NCBI GenBank assembly: GCA_039566865.1
Contig: CM076961.1
Location: 14,903,501-14,967,500, forward strand
Source: Aurelia coerulea
Lineage: Eukaryota > Cnidaria > Scyphozoa > Semaeostomeae > Ulmaridae
Direction: 5' to 3'
Length of the DNA: 64,000 nucleotides
A program made the translations under genes and the position numbers. Shown in pieces: positions 35,422 to 46,201 of the stretch. The notes under the pieces were generated by a model. It was not told where the DNA came from. It saw only the letters and a list, made by a program, of their open reading frames with translations, and did no database searches. How positions within the stretch are numbered: position 1 is the first letter of the stretch; each line of letters begins with the position of its first letter.

Positions 35422-35894
35422 CAATGGCGTCGCCACGGGGTGGACTGGGGTGGACGTGTCCACCCCAGTTTTCCCAGAGCTCGATTTTCTAATTTCTTGA
35501 AATCCATTAAAACGTTGCGGGGGGGGGGAGCGGTAGATTTTTATTGACTTGGAACTTTTATGATAACTGATTTTCCTCTTGAAGTTTTGTTATTGAAAAT
35601 TTCGAGACAAGCCTTAAATTTCAATTTCAAATCATATCTTTTCCTTCCTCGTAAATTGATATATGATGTACTTTTCTGCTTTCGCTGTGCAAAAAATGCC
35701 CTCTGTTACGAGAAGTGCTGCTTGCGATGATTGCTTTTCAAAAATATGAAAATAGATCATAATAATAAAAAGGGCGTCTCCCACGTTTTCCGAGAGTCTG
35801 AAAGGCGTGTCCAGGAAAATTTTTTCAGGGGGCTTCGTCCCCAGACCCCCTCATGTTTTTCCACCCCAGATTTTTTGGGCTGGCGACGCCCCAG
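35422..35894. mobile_element. hAT-type MITE with exact 8-bp TSD
   Basis: Ends CAATGGCGTCGCCAC and GGCGACGCCCCAG (inverse CTGGGGCGTCGCC) are classic hAT termini. Exact direct repeats GGTAGAAT at 35414-35421 and 35895-35902. Removing it restores the LINE reading on both sides. Confidence 0.9.
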
Positions 35895-36167
35895 GGTAGA
35901 ATAGTGCGAAGATCTTAATTTGAAGAAATTTTTCATAAATGGTGGATTCAGATTATTCGTTGTTTTGTAAATTTCAATCAAAGAGTTCTTTGACGCGAGA
36001 CTTGCATTGTAAATCTTCCTCACTTGAAGATCAAGCAATTAATGAATAAGAAGTTCAACCAATTACTTTGATTTATCAGAAATGTCTGAAGTTTTGATCT
36101 CTGAAATGACAGTCTAAATTGCTATGACATCGGGTTTTATCGGCTTGATGGCTTTGGTGGTCTTTTT

Positions 36168-36475
36168 CCCCGGGGAAGCGGGGGGGGGGGGGTACATAGC
36201 ATATTTAGGGTACGTGTATGTGCCGCCCATATGGGTGGGTTTTTGGGCCCATAATTCTGTACACAAGGGTCCTTTTTCGGCAGATTTTCCATAAACATGG
36301 GTGGGGTTTTGCTGAAATCCGCAAAAAATTGTCAAAATGGGCAGCTTTCCGCCAAAATTCATCATAAAAATGGGTATCAAAAGCAAGTTTCGGTAATTAG
36401 AAGAGGGTAGCTTTCTGAAAACCGGGCGGCAGATCCATCCTCAAGCCATGTACCCCCCCTCCGGGTCTTTTTCGC
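36168..36475. mobile_element. G-run-ended MITE
   Basis: Left CCCCGGGGAAGCGGGGGGGG then GTACATAGC; right GCCATGTACCCCCCCTCCGGG. Inverted ends with a G/C run next to GTACAT. Related in end design to 12978-13120 and 17143-17365 and to the G-run at 47764-47775. Confidence 0.7.
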
Positions 36476-37078
36476 ATGCAAAACTAGTGACCAAGCCCCC
36501 TAGGTTTCATGAATTTTCGAAAACTGCCTCCTGCATAAATGATCTTTCCTCATCTACTGTTTTAGAATTTCTAAACTACTATTTTTCAGCATATCACTAA
36601 TGAACAATGAATAGAGTTTTGGTCGATTATTTATAAAACTATTGTAAATGTACGTGTAAAGCATACCACTAACGAACAAATATTGTTGACTTTCAGGTTA
36701 TTCCGGAGTAAAAGAATTGTAATTAAGTTTTAAATTTCAACGATTGTTTTGATTTGTGTGAGTTGTTTGATGTCCTGATCTATTGGGTGCGAAATTACAT
36801 TAAAAAACACAGCACGGCCTGTAACATCTGGTTTTGAAGTCAATCTTTCAGTACGATTGTACTTTCAATCAAGCAAAACTTTCCAGCTTACCATCAACGA
36901 ACAAAACAGACGATTGAGTATCTGGTCATTTATAAGTAAAATTATTCAAATCGAAGCTGAAAACGCCCGTAAACAATATAATAAATTGACAGACAAAGAA
37001 AAAAATCTGTTTCTGAGTGTGTTCTGCGTTGTATTCCCATCAAGGCTTGATCTACCGGTTGAGTCAATGAAAAGACCC
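36476..37078. other. No gene recognised
   Basis: AT-rich intron DNA; nothing I can support. Confidence 0.5.
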
Positions 37079-37431
37079 GACGTTTGGAAAATCTGCTCCC
37101 TCAATATCAAAGCAATAATATTGAAAAGTGTCTTGTTTTATTCCTGATATGTCCAATTAGGTCCAGTAATTTACCCGGCTTTAATCAGGCATTCCTTTCC
37201 GTCGATATGAGAAATTTTCTACAGAAATCCCCTTTCGAAAACCTGCAAAAACGAAGGAAAACGACAAACAAAATCTCCCTTTGTCTTCCTTCTTAGCGAT
37301 AATGACACTCACATGCATTCATGCATTTTATCCTCTTGAGAGTATTAAATCCCCCTGAATAAGTTATTCATATTAGGGGGGAAGACTTTTTCATTCCCCG
37401 AGAGGACTGCACATCCTAAAGCGTTCTCGAG

Positions 37432-38032
37432 AAAACAAGGGCAGATTTTGTAATACAATAGCATGAGTTGCTGTTGTTGACACCTCAATTCAAAGCGATT
37501 AGCGATTGCAGACAAAGGAAATTCTCTCAACCAGTACTTCAAAATAAACAAAGCCGCAAAAGTTTCTTCGAAACCCAGGTAGCTAGCTCACTCGTTGTGC
37601 ATTCCAGAAATTGGTTTTAAGGGCAAACATGAGCACATATCGAAAGAAGAAGGATGCATCTACACATCTGCCGCGGGCATTTTATTTGTTTGGTTCACAA
37701 GCCGTTTAGGAGACGATTCAATTTTCTTATTTTTTTGGGTGTTATCAAAATATTTACTGCTCAGCTTCTGGACCAAAGAAATAAAATGCCCGCGGCAGAT
37801 GTGTAGATATATCCTTCTTCTTTCGATCTATGCTCATGTTTGCCCTTAAAAATAATTTCTGGAATGCACAACGAGCGTGCTAGCTACATGGGTTTCCGAG
37901 AAACTTTTGCGGCTTTGTTTGTTTTGAATTACTTGTTGAGAGAATTTCCTTTGTTTGTGATCGCTAATCGCTTTGAATTGAGGTGTCAACAAAAGCAACT
38001 CATGCTATTGTATTACAAAATCTGCCCTTGTG
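37432..38032. mobile_element. Fold-back element, CAAGGGCAGATTTTGTAA ends, copy 2, 9-bp TSD
   Basis: Inverted arms run from AAAACAAGGGCAGATTTTGT to the mirrored end at 38030. Exact direct repeats GTTCTCGAG at 37423-37431 and 38033-38041. Strong match to copy 1 at 31427-32022. The 9-bp duplication again points to a Mutator-like transposase. Confidence 0.85.
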
Positions 38033-38302
38033 GTTCTCGAGTCATGCCATAAGGTAGGAAGCTTGCTAATGGTTTTAGCACGTTTTCAAGGTTTCTCGAA
38101 GGGAACTATTTTAGAAAATCCCTCCTTGTAAAATCTTATTAACAAAGCGACCGTCATGGTTTGATCTCTTTTTCGTATGCACAATGTGTGACGCAGACCT
38201 CCAACGTCAACTTGAACAGCCGCCTCTTCCACTAACGGCCGCCTATGAACGGCTCTCCTTAGCAGTAGAAAGGTAAAGTCTGCACACAGGCTAGAACTTT
38301 GA

Positions 38303-38388
38303 TAGACTTGCTCCAAGTCTATTCAGTGGACCATCAGCAATAAAGAACATAATTTCTTCTGCGGGGGCGTAGACTTGGAGCAAGTCTA
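38303..38388. mobile_element. 86-bp palindromic-end MITE, 9-bp TSD, copy 2
   Basis: Ends TAGACTTGCTCCAAGTCTA and TAGACTTGGAGCAAGTCTA. Direct repeats GAACTTTGA at 38294-38302 and 38389-38397. Same family as 11018-11099. Confidence 0.85.
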
Positions 38389-39078
38389 GAACTTTGATGA
38401 TTCGCATCCCTAATTTGAAATAAATCTCTTAATCTCCTTTGTGAAATGCCCACCAAGCTGTTCTAGACAATTCAAAGCAAAATGTACAAACTAAACAAAA
38501 ACAAAGCAATGTTTCCAGCAGCTTGAACAACTTTGTTTGTCCCAGGGTTTGTACTAGCATAACGGAATAGTCAGACCCAGGACCAGAAGCACCAAACCCT
38601 AACGGATCAGACCCCATGGGAGTACCGATTCTTTTCCTTCGTCAGTTAGCAATGGTGTCGCAGAAGTTTCGCTGAAAAAGTAGACAAGACCAATGTAATC
38701 ATCGCTGAAAAGCAATAATAAAGTCTAGTCTGGATACCACAGCAAATGCAAATATACGCGATTAGTGCTTCATGTTAGCAACAGAAAAGATTCCAGTTGA
38801 AAAGAACGAAGCCTCGGGGAAGCCTCGCGGTTAGTCTTGCTGGGCACAATAATTTAGTTTTCCCCACACCAAGATTCATAGTCACATTCACACATGTTTT
38901 AATTCGCTTTTGCGGGTTTTTGGAAGGGTCTTTCTGCAGAAAATCTCCCATATCCACGAGAAGGAATAACCGATTAAAGCTGGGCAAATTACTGAACCTA
39001 ATTGAACATATTGGCAATAAAACAAGACAGTTTCCAATATTATTGCTCTGATATTGATGGAGCAAGTGGCCTTCCAAG

Positions 39079-39375
39079 CGGGGATTCTTCTTTCTGATTC
39101 ACACGGTAGCTTGATATATCTCTATCACAGCAAAATAAATTCTAAATGATCAAATATAAATGAAAATAAATGATTATAAACAATGACAAAATGTTGTCAT
39201 CTAAATAATAAACTTTGGTCATAGGGTCGTAGGTTCGTAGAATCGTATGGTCCGGGGTCGTGGGGTTCGGTTAAAAGAACATCCCCTAAATTTCATTATT
39301 CTGAGTACAAACAAAGTTGTTTGGTTTAGGGCATTTAATGATTTATTTGTGCTTTGGAATCGTAAATAACAACTT
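39079..39375. other. No gene recognised
   Basis: Spacer between the inverted-repeat structure and the duplicated receptor unit. Confidence 0.5.
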
Positions 39376-40026
39376 CAATCTTCAATGTACCGAACAAATA
39401 GAAAATTGAAATTCTTTTTCTCACCTCAGTCATTCATACCTAGAGTGCGACATCCCCTGTCATGTGTTTTCTATGACCATTTCCATACAGCGATGCATGG
39501 GGATAATCAGATTCCTCCAAGATCTGGTCATCATGGGTCCTAGGGTCCTAGTCCTAGTAGGTCAGGGTCTGGCTAATAGACCATGCTCTCATGGCCTCCT
39601 AAGGGTAATATTATCAACGCAAACCAGAGTGCAAATGTCAACAAGCTGGCCTAAATCATTGCTGAGTACAAATAAAGCTGTTTGAGTGCTTCAAGTAAGC
39701 AACAAGAAATTTTGCTGTCGTGTTTGTTTGGTTTTGCGCATTTAATTGAGCTTTGGAATCGTAAATAACAACTTCTTGAACATTTTACATATTCCTGCAT
39801 CTTTTAGCATCAGTCTACATGCCGGCTGGCACTTTGGCATTGCAAAATCATCAAAAGTAGGAGGAAACACACGGATGGATGCCAAGAAACAAGACCACTT
39901 AAGCTTCAAAAGTGACTAGTACTCAACACCCATCTGTTTAAACTTCACTACATACGACGAAAACATTAGGCCATAACCGTCCCTTAGACACGCAGTGAAT
40001 ATCACAAGAACGAACCGCACGTTAAA

Positions 40027-40788
40027 ATGCCTTTGAGCACTGCGCTGTCGTTGTTGAATTACACTTCAATTCGACCTAAAGGCGTACCTCCAAGGCCAGG
40101 AGGAAGACTTTTGCCCTTGAACCCAATCAATGCAGCGATATGTATTCTTGCTATCATTCTAAACCTTGCTGAAATGGTCATAATTTGCCGCCTGAAGAAG
40201 AGAAAAGCGTTTGAACGGATTCTGCTGAGCCTGTGTGTTGCGGACATATCCGTTGAAGTGTGGTACCTCATAGCCAAATCGTATGCATTTGTAAACAAAA
40301 GGGCTTTCTTGGCAAAAAATAGACATCTTATTGGCTACCCTATTGAAATGTTTTCCATCATGTCCTCAATAACTAATATCATAATCCTTGGAATTGACCG
40401 CGCGGTAGCAGTGAAATATCCGCTTAAACATGGGGTATGGATGACCAAGCGAAGAGTTCATGGGCTCATTGCAAGCGCCTGGATTGGCAGTATAGCATTG
40501 TCAGTTTTATGTGGAGTTACTGGATTCGCAAATCCACAGGATAAATCTCACACTACAAAGGTAATTTCAATCTATATTTCTGTAGGGATCGTTTTTACAA
40601 GCATGGTGATCATAGCTGCTATTTATACGTTCATCTTCAGAATTGTTAGGAAAAGAAATAAGCTAATGAAAGACATGAAGATTGCAAGTGTACAAGGTGA
40701 AACGAAGCGCGAAGAGACAGCCATAATAATCACGTGCGTGTTAGTCGTCGGAGCGTTCATCGCTTGCACGCTGCCGTTCTGCATCGAT
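40027..40788 (+). pseudogene. Class-A GPCR, 5' part, cut by LINE insertion after TM6
   Basis: 254 codons read from the ATG through TM1-TM6 without a stop, closely matching the intact duplicate at 50626-51678. TM2 has CVADI, TM3 ends GIDRAVAVKYP in place of DRY, and TM6 ends CTLPFCI. The frame then enters the LINE tail and adds a hydrophobic stretch (LFVILFLFDFLHLAI) before a stop at 40890. A product from this allele would lack the true TM7. The remaining 3' part is at 46202-46500. No other lesion is visible on either side, so the gene was intact until the insertion. Confidence 0.9.
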
Positions 40789-40973
40789 TGTTTGTTTGTT
40801 ATCTTATTTTTATTCGATTTTTTACACCTAGCTATACATATATATATACAAATATATACACATACAACTAATCTAAATCGAATCTACTAACAAATGGAAA
40901 AATAACGTTAAGGAAATGAATACGTATATACAGAAGATAAATATCAAACTACATGGACATAAATGGACAAAAT

Positions 40974-43900
40974 CTACATGATATCATTATATTTACAAAC
41001 GTTGCATTTGCAGGTGGGGCCATTCCATTGTTTTATCATAACCTTGAAACTGTTTAGATTTTCAGCTGATTTTAGTTCATTTGGCAAACAGTTCCAAATC
41101 TGAGGTCCCATGGCTTTAAGGCTCTTGGAACCGAAAGTTACCTGATTTGGTCGAAAATGATTTAAATTGTTGGGATTCCGAGATGGATGATTTGAAGTTC
41201 TTGAACTAAAAATATTACGCATGAAAGATGGATTCAAGTTTTTTATTGTCTTAAAGATTTCGACACAGAGAGTTCTCTGACGAGCAACTTGCATTGTGCA
41301 TCTTTTTGACCTGATAAGAAGATCATTATAGGAGCTTTTGTGATCATTGTACAGAAATCTAAGCGCGCGTTCCTGTATTCTTTCAATTTTCTGGACTGAT
41401 TTTGAAGATGAAAAATACCAAACTAAAGGACAGTAGTTAAAATTTGAGTACACGAAACTTTGAACCAAAACTTCTTTTTCAGCAAAACCAATAAATGACT
41501 TAAGTCGTTTAAGAACGTTTAGTTGTGCCGCGGCTTTTTTGCAAAGGTTTGATATGTGTGGGTCAAAGTTCAATTTGTAATCTAGTGTTACACCTAAGAG
41601 TTTAACAGTCTCCTCAGATTTGATAGAATGTCCTTGGAAATCAAGATTTATGCCACAAGTGTTTGCCTGGTCTTTTTTAACAATAAGTGCATGGAATTTG
41701 TTAGGGTTAGCAATCATTTCATTTTGTTCAAGCCAAGAGAGAGCGCTGCTTGCTTCACTTTCCAAAACCTTGACAAGATCCGGCAAGGATTTGGAAAAGA
41801 AAGCCAGCGTGTTATCATCAGCATAATTGTACATGGTTGCTTGCTTTATGAAATAGAAAAGATCATTTATATAGAAATTGAAAAGAATAGGACCTAACAC
41901 TGATCCTTGGGGGACTCCTGATACTATTTCTTGAAAAGAACTGCAGACATTATTTATCCGGACACTCTGCTTCCGTTTTTTCAGATAGGAATAGACAAGA
42001 ACCAAAGCATTTTCATCAAAGCCATATGCATGAAGTTTGGCTATTATTAAATCATGCGGGATGCAATCAAAAGCCTTTGACAGATCCATCAAGACGGACC
42101 CTACAATGAAGTTATTGTCAAGTTTATATTTCCACTCTTCTACAAGTTTAATCAAAACATGCTGTGTACTGTATGCTCTTCTATACGCTGCAATAAAGAT
42201 CGAAAGGGTCTTGTCAAGGAAGGGGCTAAGCTGTTCCTTTAGAATTTTTTCAAAAATTTTGGAAAAAGTGTTAAGTATACTGACTGGACGATAATTTCTC
42301 TCCACGGTACGAACGGGTTCACCTTTGTCTAAAGGGCAGACTGCTGCAGTTTTTGCATTCTGGTCTGGGGAAATATGAAATTACGAATGCTACAATTGAT
42401 AGCGTTAGTAAGAGGGACAGCTAAATCATCGCTAGCCAAAGAAACAAGCTTTGGTGGAATTTGATCAACACCTGTTGATTTACTGCCATCGAGCATTTTC
42501 AATTGGAGCCATACATCTCTAGCAGTAACCTCATTGAAAGAAAAGGATTCAAAAGTATGTTCAGGGTCTGCAAGTATAGCCAGAATACTCGGATGATCTT
42601 TGTATTTATCAAGAATTAACTTGACAATGTCTCGATCATCATCAATCGAAGTCTTATCTGCAATGCTGGAAGGTTTCTTACCGGAAGTATTTTCGACGAT
42701 ATTAATGTAATAATCGTTAAAGATTTCACATAAATCATGATTATTATTAACTATTTTGTCATCTTTAACCAATGAGATATCAGTACCAGCTAGGACACCC
42801 TTATTTGAGAGAAAAGGTTTCACCAGATCCCAGAAGGCTTTATTTGACATGAGACCATTGCTGGTGACTCTCTTGAAGTGATTCTTTATGGCTTTTTTAC
42901 GTAGGGCAACACAGCGATTTCGTTGCTTCTTGAAAGCCATTTCATTTTGACTTGAAGGGTGTTTATTTAATCTTCTTTTAAACCTAGAACGAGTATACAT
43001 GGCTTTTTTCAGCTCTGGATTCATAAAGGGTGCATTATTTCCCCTTAGAAACTTTGTTTTGATGGGAGCGTGTTTGTCCACTATATTTTTGAAAGTATTG
43101 GTCAGATGATCGTAGGATTTATCCGGGTTAGTCTCGTTGCATTCAAATTGGGCATGCTTCACATCATTCAAGAAATTTTCAGGAACAAACTTTTTGTAGC
43201 TGCGATATTTTATTTGTTTCGGTTTTAGCCTAGGAACAGTTGATTTCATAGTGGTAGCTACGAGACCATGATAGTCACTTAGCCCTACTTCAAAAACGGA
43301 GGTTTTCTGGAAAGACCTGGGTCTATTCGTTAGAATAACGTCAATAGATGAGCTATGGTTCTTTGTGAAACAAGTTTTCGACGTCACTAAATTGGATAAA
43401 CCGAACACGTCACAAAAAGAAGCAAATTTGTCAAAACCGGGATCTGTTTTGTTCAGAGTGTCAATATTGATATCGCCCATCAAAATGATGTTATCGTACC
43501 GATCTAATGCACGATTTAAAGAAATGGACAGATCTGAGAAAAATGTTTCTATATTTACATTCGGGGGACGGTAAATACTATATATTATCCATTTCTTTTT
43601 TGCAACTACTAGTTCAGAACATAAAAGCTCAAGAGATGGGACCTCAAAAGTGGGCACCCTGTTGCAAATAATGCCATTCCTTGAGTATTGCATGAGACCT
43701 CCTCCAAATTCAGACCTATCCAGACGTATTGGACTTTTGTAATTATTAATAAGAAACAATTCAGTTTTAAAATCCGAGTTTAGTTTTGTTTCTTCGATGA
43801 GTAATATATCAGGCAAACATCTCTCAGCGATCATTCTGAGATCAGTGATTTTATTTCTGAGGCTGTTTATGTTTAAAAAAACCTATGAGCAAATTCCTGG

Positions 43901-44180
43901 CACATTCAACCCTTAGACTAAACAATTTGTCGATATCATTACTTTCAGACTCGCTAATCGATCCTGATGAATTATTTGCTGATGAATCTTTGCTAGAGTT
44001 TGAAATTAGAGAAACGGATGGTGTTAAACTAATAGGCGAAAATGGCGTTGATATATTTTCCGAAGATATGCATAAGATGTCTGAACCACTCTCAATAACA
44101 TTTGTGTTCGTTGACTGCTCTACATTACTAATAAAAAAATCGGGCTCGTTAGTCGTTTTTAAAATCTTTCCATTATGCAG
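40974..44180 (-). pseudogene. LINE ORF2: endonuclease and reverse transcriptase, two one-base frameshifts
   Basis: Reading right to left: a Ser/Asn-rich leader starts in the ORF1 frame directly after the ORF1 TGA. It is followed at 43875-43881 by a shift in an A7/T7 run, then the APE-type endonuclease (LNINSLRNKI, PDILLIEETKL, YRPPN, LMGDIN, SIDVILTNRP, LSDYHGLV). A second shift near 42350 returns to the original frame for the reverse transcriptase (ERNYRPVSIL, LMDLSKAFDCIPHDL, VPQGSVLGPILFNFYIND, YNYADDNT with catalytic YADD near 41820). The two shifts cancel, so the ancestor had one continuous ORF2. No Met occurs in the leader frame before the endonuclease. Confidence 0.88.
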
Positions 44181-46199
44181 TCAAGTCTCATTTAAAAATT
44201 CTATGAAATTACCTGTCATCATATTAGTGCCAGAAAAGTTCAAGTGTAACCCCCATTTGTCCAAATGCTTCTGTTCAATGTTGTCATGATTTATGAATTG
44301 TAGGGGCAAATCTCTCAGGGCTCTCTCTATGATGGTATTCACTTCCTTCCGTTTTGCCTCCAGCTCCTCCGAATCACTCCTTCTAACCAGACTTGATATA
44401 GCTACATCCCTAACCCTTCTCTTTGCTGTCATAGCAAGATCAATGATCTTATTTGCAGTGTCAGCAGGTTCTTCATTCCTTAGATTGTTTGTCCCACAGT
44501 GCAGGATAATTCCATCTGGATTTGTGCTGATTGTTGGCTCCATGTAATGCTTCATATGATCCACTGTTGCCCCTGGAAACGACTTCAAATATAAATTTAC
44601 GCCACTTACTTCACGACTCATGTCCTGTCTCCTAATCCTCTTTATCATCGAGTCTCCTGTGATACAAATCCTGGGCTTTCTTCCCTCTGATCGAAATGGC
44701 GGGTTGTCTCTTCCACGGTGAAAAGGTGGTCTTACGGCTGAAACTTCTCGCTCCGTAGCTCTGCTGTATCTTGTGTCATCTGCTTGTAACCGCGTAAGAC
44801 TGTTTGCAGGCCTGCTCCACCGTTGTTGTGCACGAACAGAGTCAGCATAACTGAAATCACCCGGTTTCATTGTTCGATCAACTTTTTCAAAATCAGTTCT
44901 TTTCTTTACGCTTTCTGCATAGTTCATCTCCCCGGGCGCAACAATTCGATCACTGTTCACCTTTTCTAGTTCTCTTGAGACTGTATCGCAGTCTTCTAGA
45001 ACGCCGAAATAATTTCTCGTGGTGATCTGATTTGAAAGTAAAGGCTGGGCCTTTGATGTTTCTCTTGGGATTTGCCATTGGTTGGCAGGAGCTTTATGAA
45101 AGGAAAAACTGCTTTGCTCTCGGGCATCAACTGTATTCAAATTTCGCTGTTTATTTAACTGCTCTGGTTCTTCTGCAAACTCTTGGGAATATTCAGTGTA
45201 TCTTTGGAATTGCCCTTTGCCCCTGGCGTGACCTGCCGCTTCATTTCTGGCTGAGTTTTGTACAGCACGGGATGGTTCCACGCCTTCAGCTCGGCTTTTG
45301 TCTGGCTTGCTCTCCCTTTGGGAATTCTTGACGTCAAATTTTGCTGCATATGATTTGTTTGAAATGTTCCCTTTCAATTTCTCATTTTCCGTTTTTAAAA
45401 ATATATTTTCATCTTGTAACGATTTGTTTTCCCTTTCAAGTACACTGATTCTTTGAAAAAATATTTCCGCTTCCAGGCAATTTTCATTAGTTGTTTCGAT
45501 TTTTTTAATGTCTATTTTCTCTTTTTTTTGATTAAAAACAATCTGATCAATTCTTTTCTCTATCAAACCTATACGCCTGAGGATGTCTCCATCCGTTAAA
45601 GTTTCTCTTTTTTCCGGTGTTTTCCCAAAATCTACAAATTCTACACTATGAACTTCTTCTTTTTTTGAACTTTCTAAGATTTCAGACTCATTTTCATCAG
45701 ATATTTCATCATCAGAGGATTCACTTTCCTCTGAATGATCACTTACATTTCCATCATGATCTTTCTCCTCATTCTCTTCTTTTCCTTCGGTATGTTGACT
45801 ATCATGCAGCGATGCGACTTCAATCAACTCAACTCGACATTTTTGCAACTTCTCTTCATCCTGAGATTCTTCGATGATTTCTTCCTCACTCACTGTTTCT
45901 TTTTCCACTATTCGTAAGGATTCTCTTCCTCTAGGATATGTTTTCCTAATTTTTCCGGTCTGAAGCATGATATTCAATGACATCATAGTAGTGTTTTCAT
46001 CTAGGCCATGAAATTTGCTTAGGCCCTTGCACACCACATTTGAGTCAGCTCGATGGTTGTTTTTTTGGATTTTCCTTATTCTATTTAAAACCAATTCTTC
46101 TATTTCTTCTCTTCCCATAATTATTCCATTTTCTGACATAACTTGTTCCTCGTCAGGCCAAATACCCGCACACGACTCGGTGAAAGCAGCAGTGTCCAT
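44181..46199 (-). CDS. LINE ORF1 protein with C-terminal SGNH/GDSL esterase-like domain
   Basis: 672 codons. The N-terminal 100 residues (LVLNRIRKIQ ... SKFHGLDENTTMMSL) look like a small helical or winged-helix region. Next is a very acidic stretch rich in Glu, Asp and Ser, then a coiled coil (about residues 245-290, FFQRISVLERENKSLQDEN). After a basic linker comes an esterase-like domain from about residue 510: ICITGDSM (block I Ser), LHCGTNN (block III, near 569) and GLHLN (block V, catalytic His near 650). Such esterase ORF1s are known in CR1/L2 elements; they bind RNA and are needed for retrotransposition. It stops at a TGA that is in frame with the ORF2 leader. A longer reading into host sequence is an artefact of the insertion site. 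Confidence 0.9.
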   Translation of the reverse strand: MDTAAFTESCAGIWPDEEQVMSENGIIMGREEIEELVLNRIRKIQKNNHRADSNVVCKGLSKFHGLDENTTMMSLNIMLQTGKIRKTYPRGRESLRIVEKETVSEEEIIEESQDEEKLQKCRVELIEVASLHDSQHTEGKEENEEKDHDGNVSDHSEESESSDDEISDENESEILESSKKEEVHSVEFVDFGKTPEKRETLTDGDILRRIGLIEKRIDQIVFNQKKEKIDIKKIETTNENCLEAEIFFQRISVLERENKSLQDENIFLKTENEKLKGNISNKSYAAKFDVKNSQRESKPDKSRAEGVEPSRAVQNSARNEAAGHARGKGQFQRYTEYSQEFAEEPEQLNKQRNLNTVDAREQSSFSFHKAPANQWQIPRETSKAQPLLSNQITTRNYFGVLEDCDTVSRELEKVNSDRIVAPGEMNYAESVKKRTDFEKVDRTMKPGDFSYADSVRAQQRWSRPANSLTRLQADDTRYSRATEREVSAVRPPFHRGRDNPPFRSEGRKPRICITGDSMIKRIRRQDMSREVSGVNLYLKSFPGATVDHMKHYMEPTISTNPDGIILHCGTNNLRNEEPADTANKIIDLAMTAKRRVRDVAISSLVRRSDSEELEAKRKEVNTIIERALRDLPLQFINHDNIEQKHLDKWGLHLNFSGTNMMTGNFIEFLNET

Positions 46200-46201
46200 T
46201 T

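Larger units (their letters stand above)
34540..36045 (-). mobile_element. 5'-truncated CR1/L2-type LINE, older copy, with two nested MITEs
   Basis: The 3' end (TGTTGTTGTTC, TTCGATATTTTACATAGCTA, TAACTAATCTAAATCGAAT) matches the 3' UTR of the LINE at 40789-46201. Around 35260-35410 and 35903-36040 it matches that LINE's RT C-terminus (minus-strand TTNNLNPPFMKNFF against TIKNLNPSFMRNIF). A TA-flanked MITE (34596-35145) and a hAT-type MITE (35422-35894) interrupt it, so this LINE copy is older than both. Confidence 0.85.
37079..39078. repeat. 2-kb inverted-repeat structure with ~200-bp arms
   Basis: The left arm (37079-37275: CAATATCAAAGCAATAATAT, TTTACCCGGCTTTAATCAGG) is mirrored at 38880-39078. 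Between the arms are the fold-back at 37432-38032 and the palindromic MITE at 38303-38388. It may be an older fold-back element opened up by later insertions. Confidence 0.65.
40789..46201 (-). mobile_element. CR1/L2-type LINE, 5.4 kb, inserted in a GPCR gene
   Basis: Minus-strand element with ORF1 (esterase type) and ORF2 (apurinic endonuclease plus reverse transcriptase). It is bounded by exact TCGAT direct repeats (40784-40788 and 46202-46206). Removing it restores a receptor reading identical in frame to the duplicate. The 3' tail reads (AACA)n, as CR1/L2 tails are short tandem repeats. The ORF1 ATG (46199) lies only two bases from the 5' junction, so the 5' UTR is missing or minimal. ORF2 holds two compensating one-base indels, so this copy is probably not autonomous. 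Confidence 0.93.

Noticed and set aside
38429..38665. Minus-strand stretch after a good TTTTTCAG acceptor, reading GPGSDYSV, which recalls M28 peptidases
   Set aside because: The resemblance is short, has an extra residue in the comparable motif, a stop lies between acceptor and motif in that phase, and the stretch sits inside an inverted-repeat structure.
45597..45917. Plus-strand frames rich in Phe, His and Ser
   Set aside because: They are the antisense of the acidic part of LINE ORF1.
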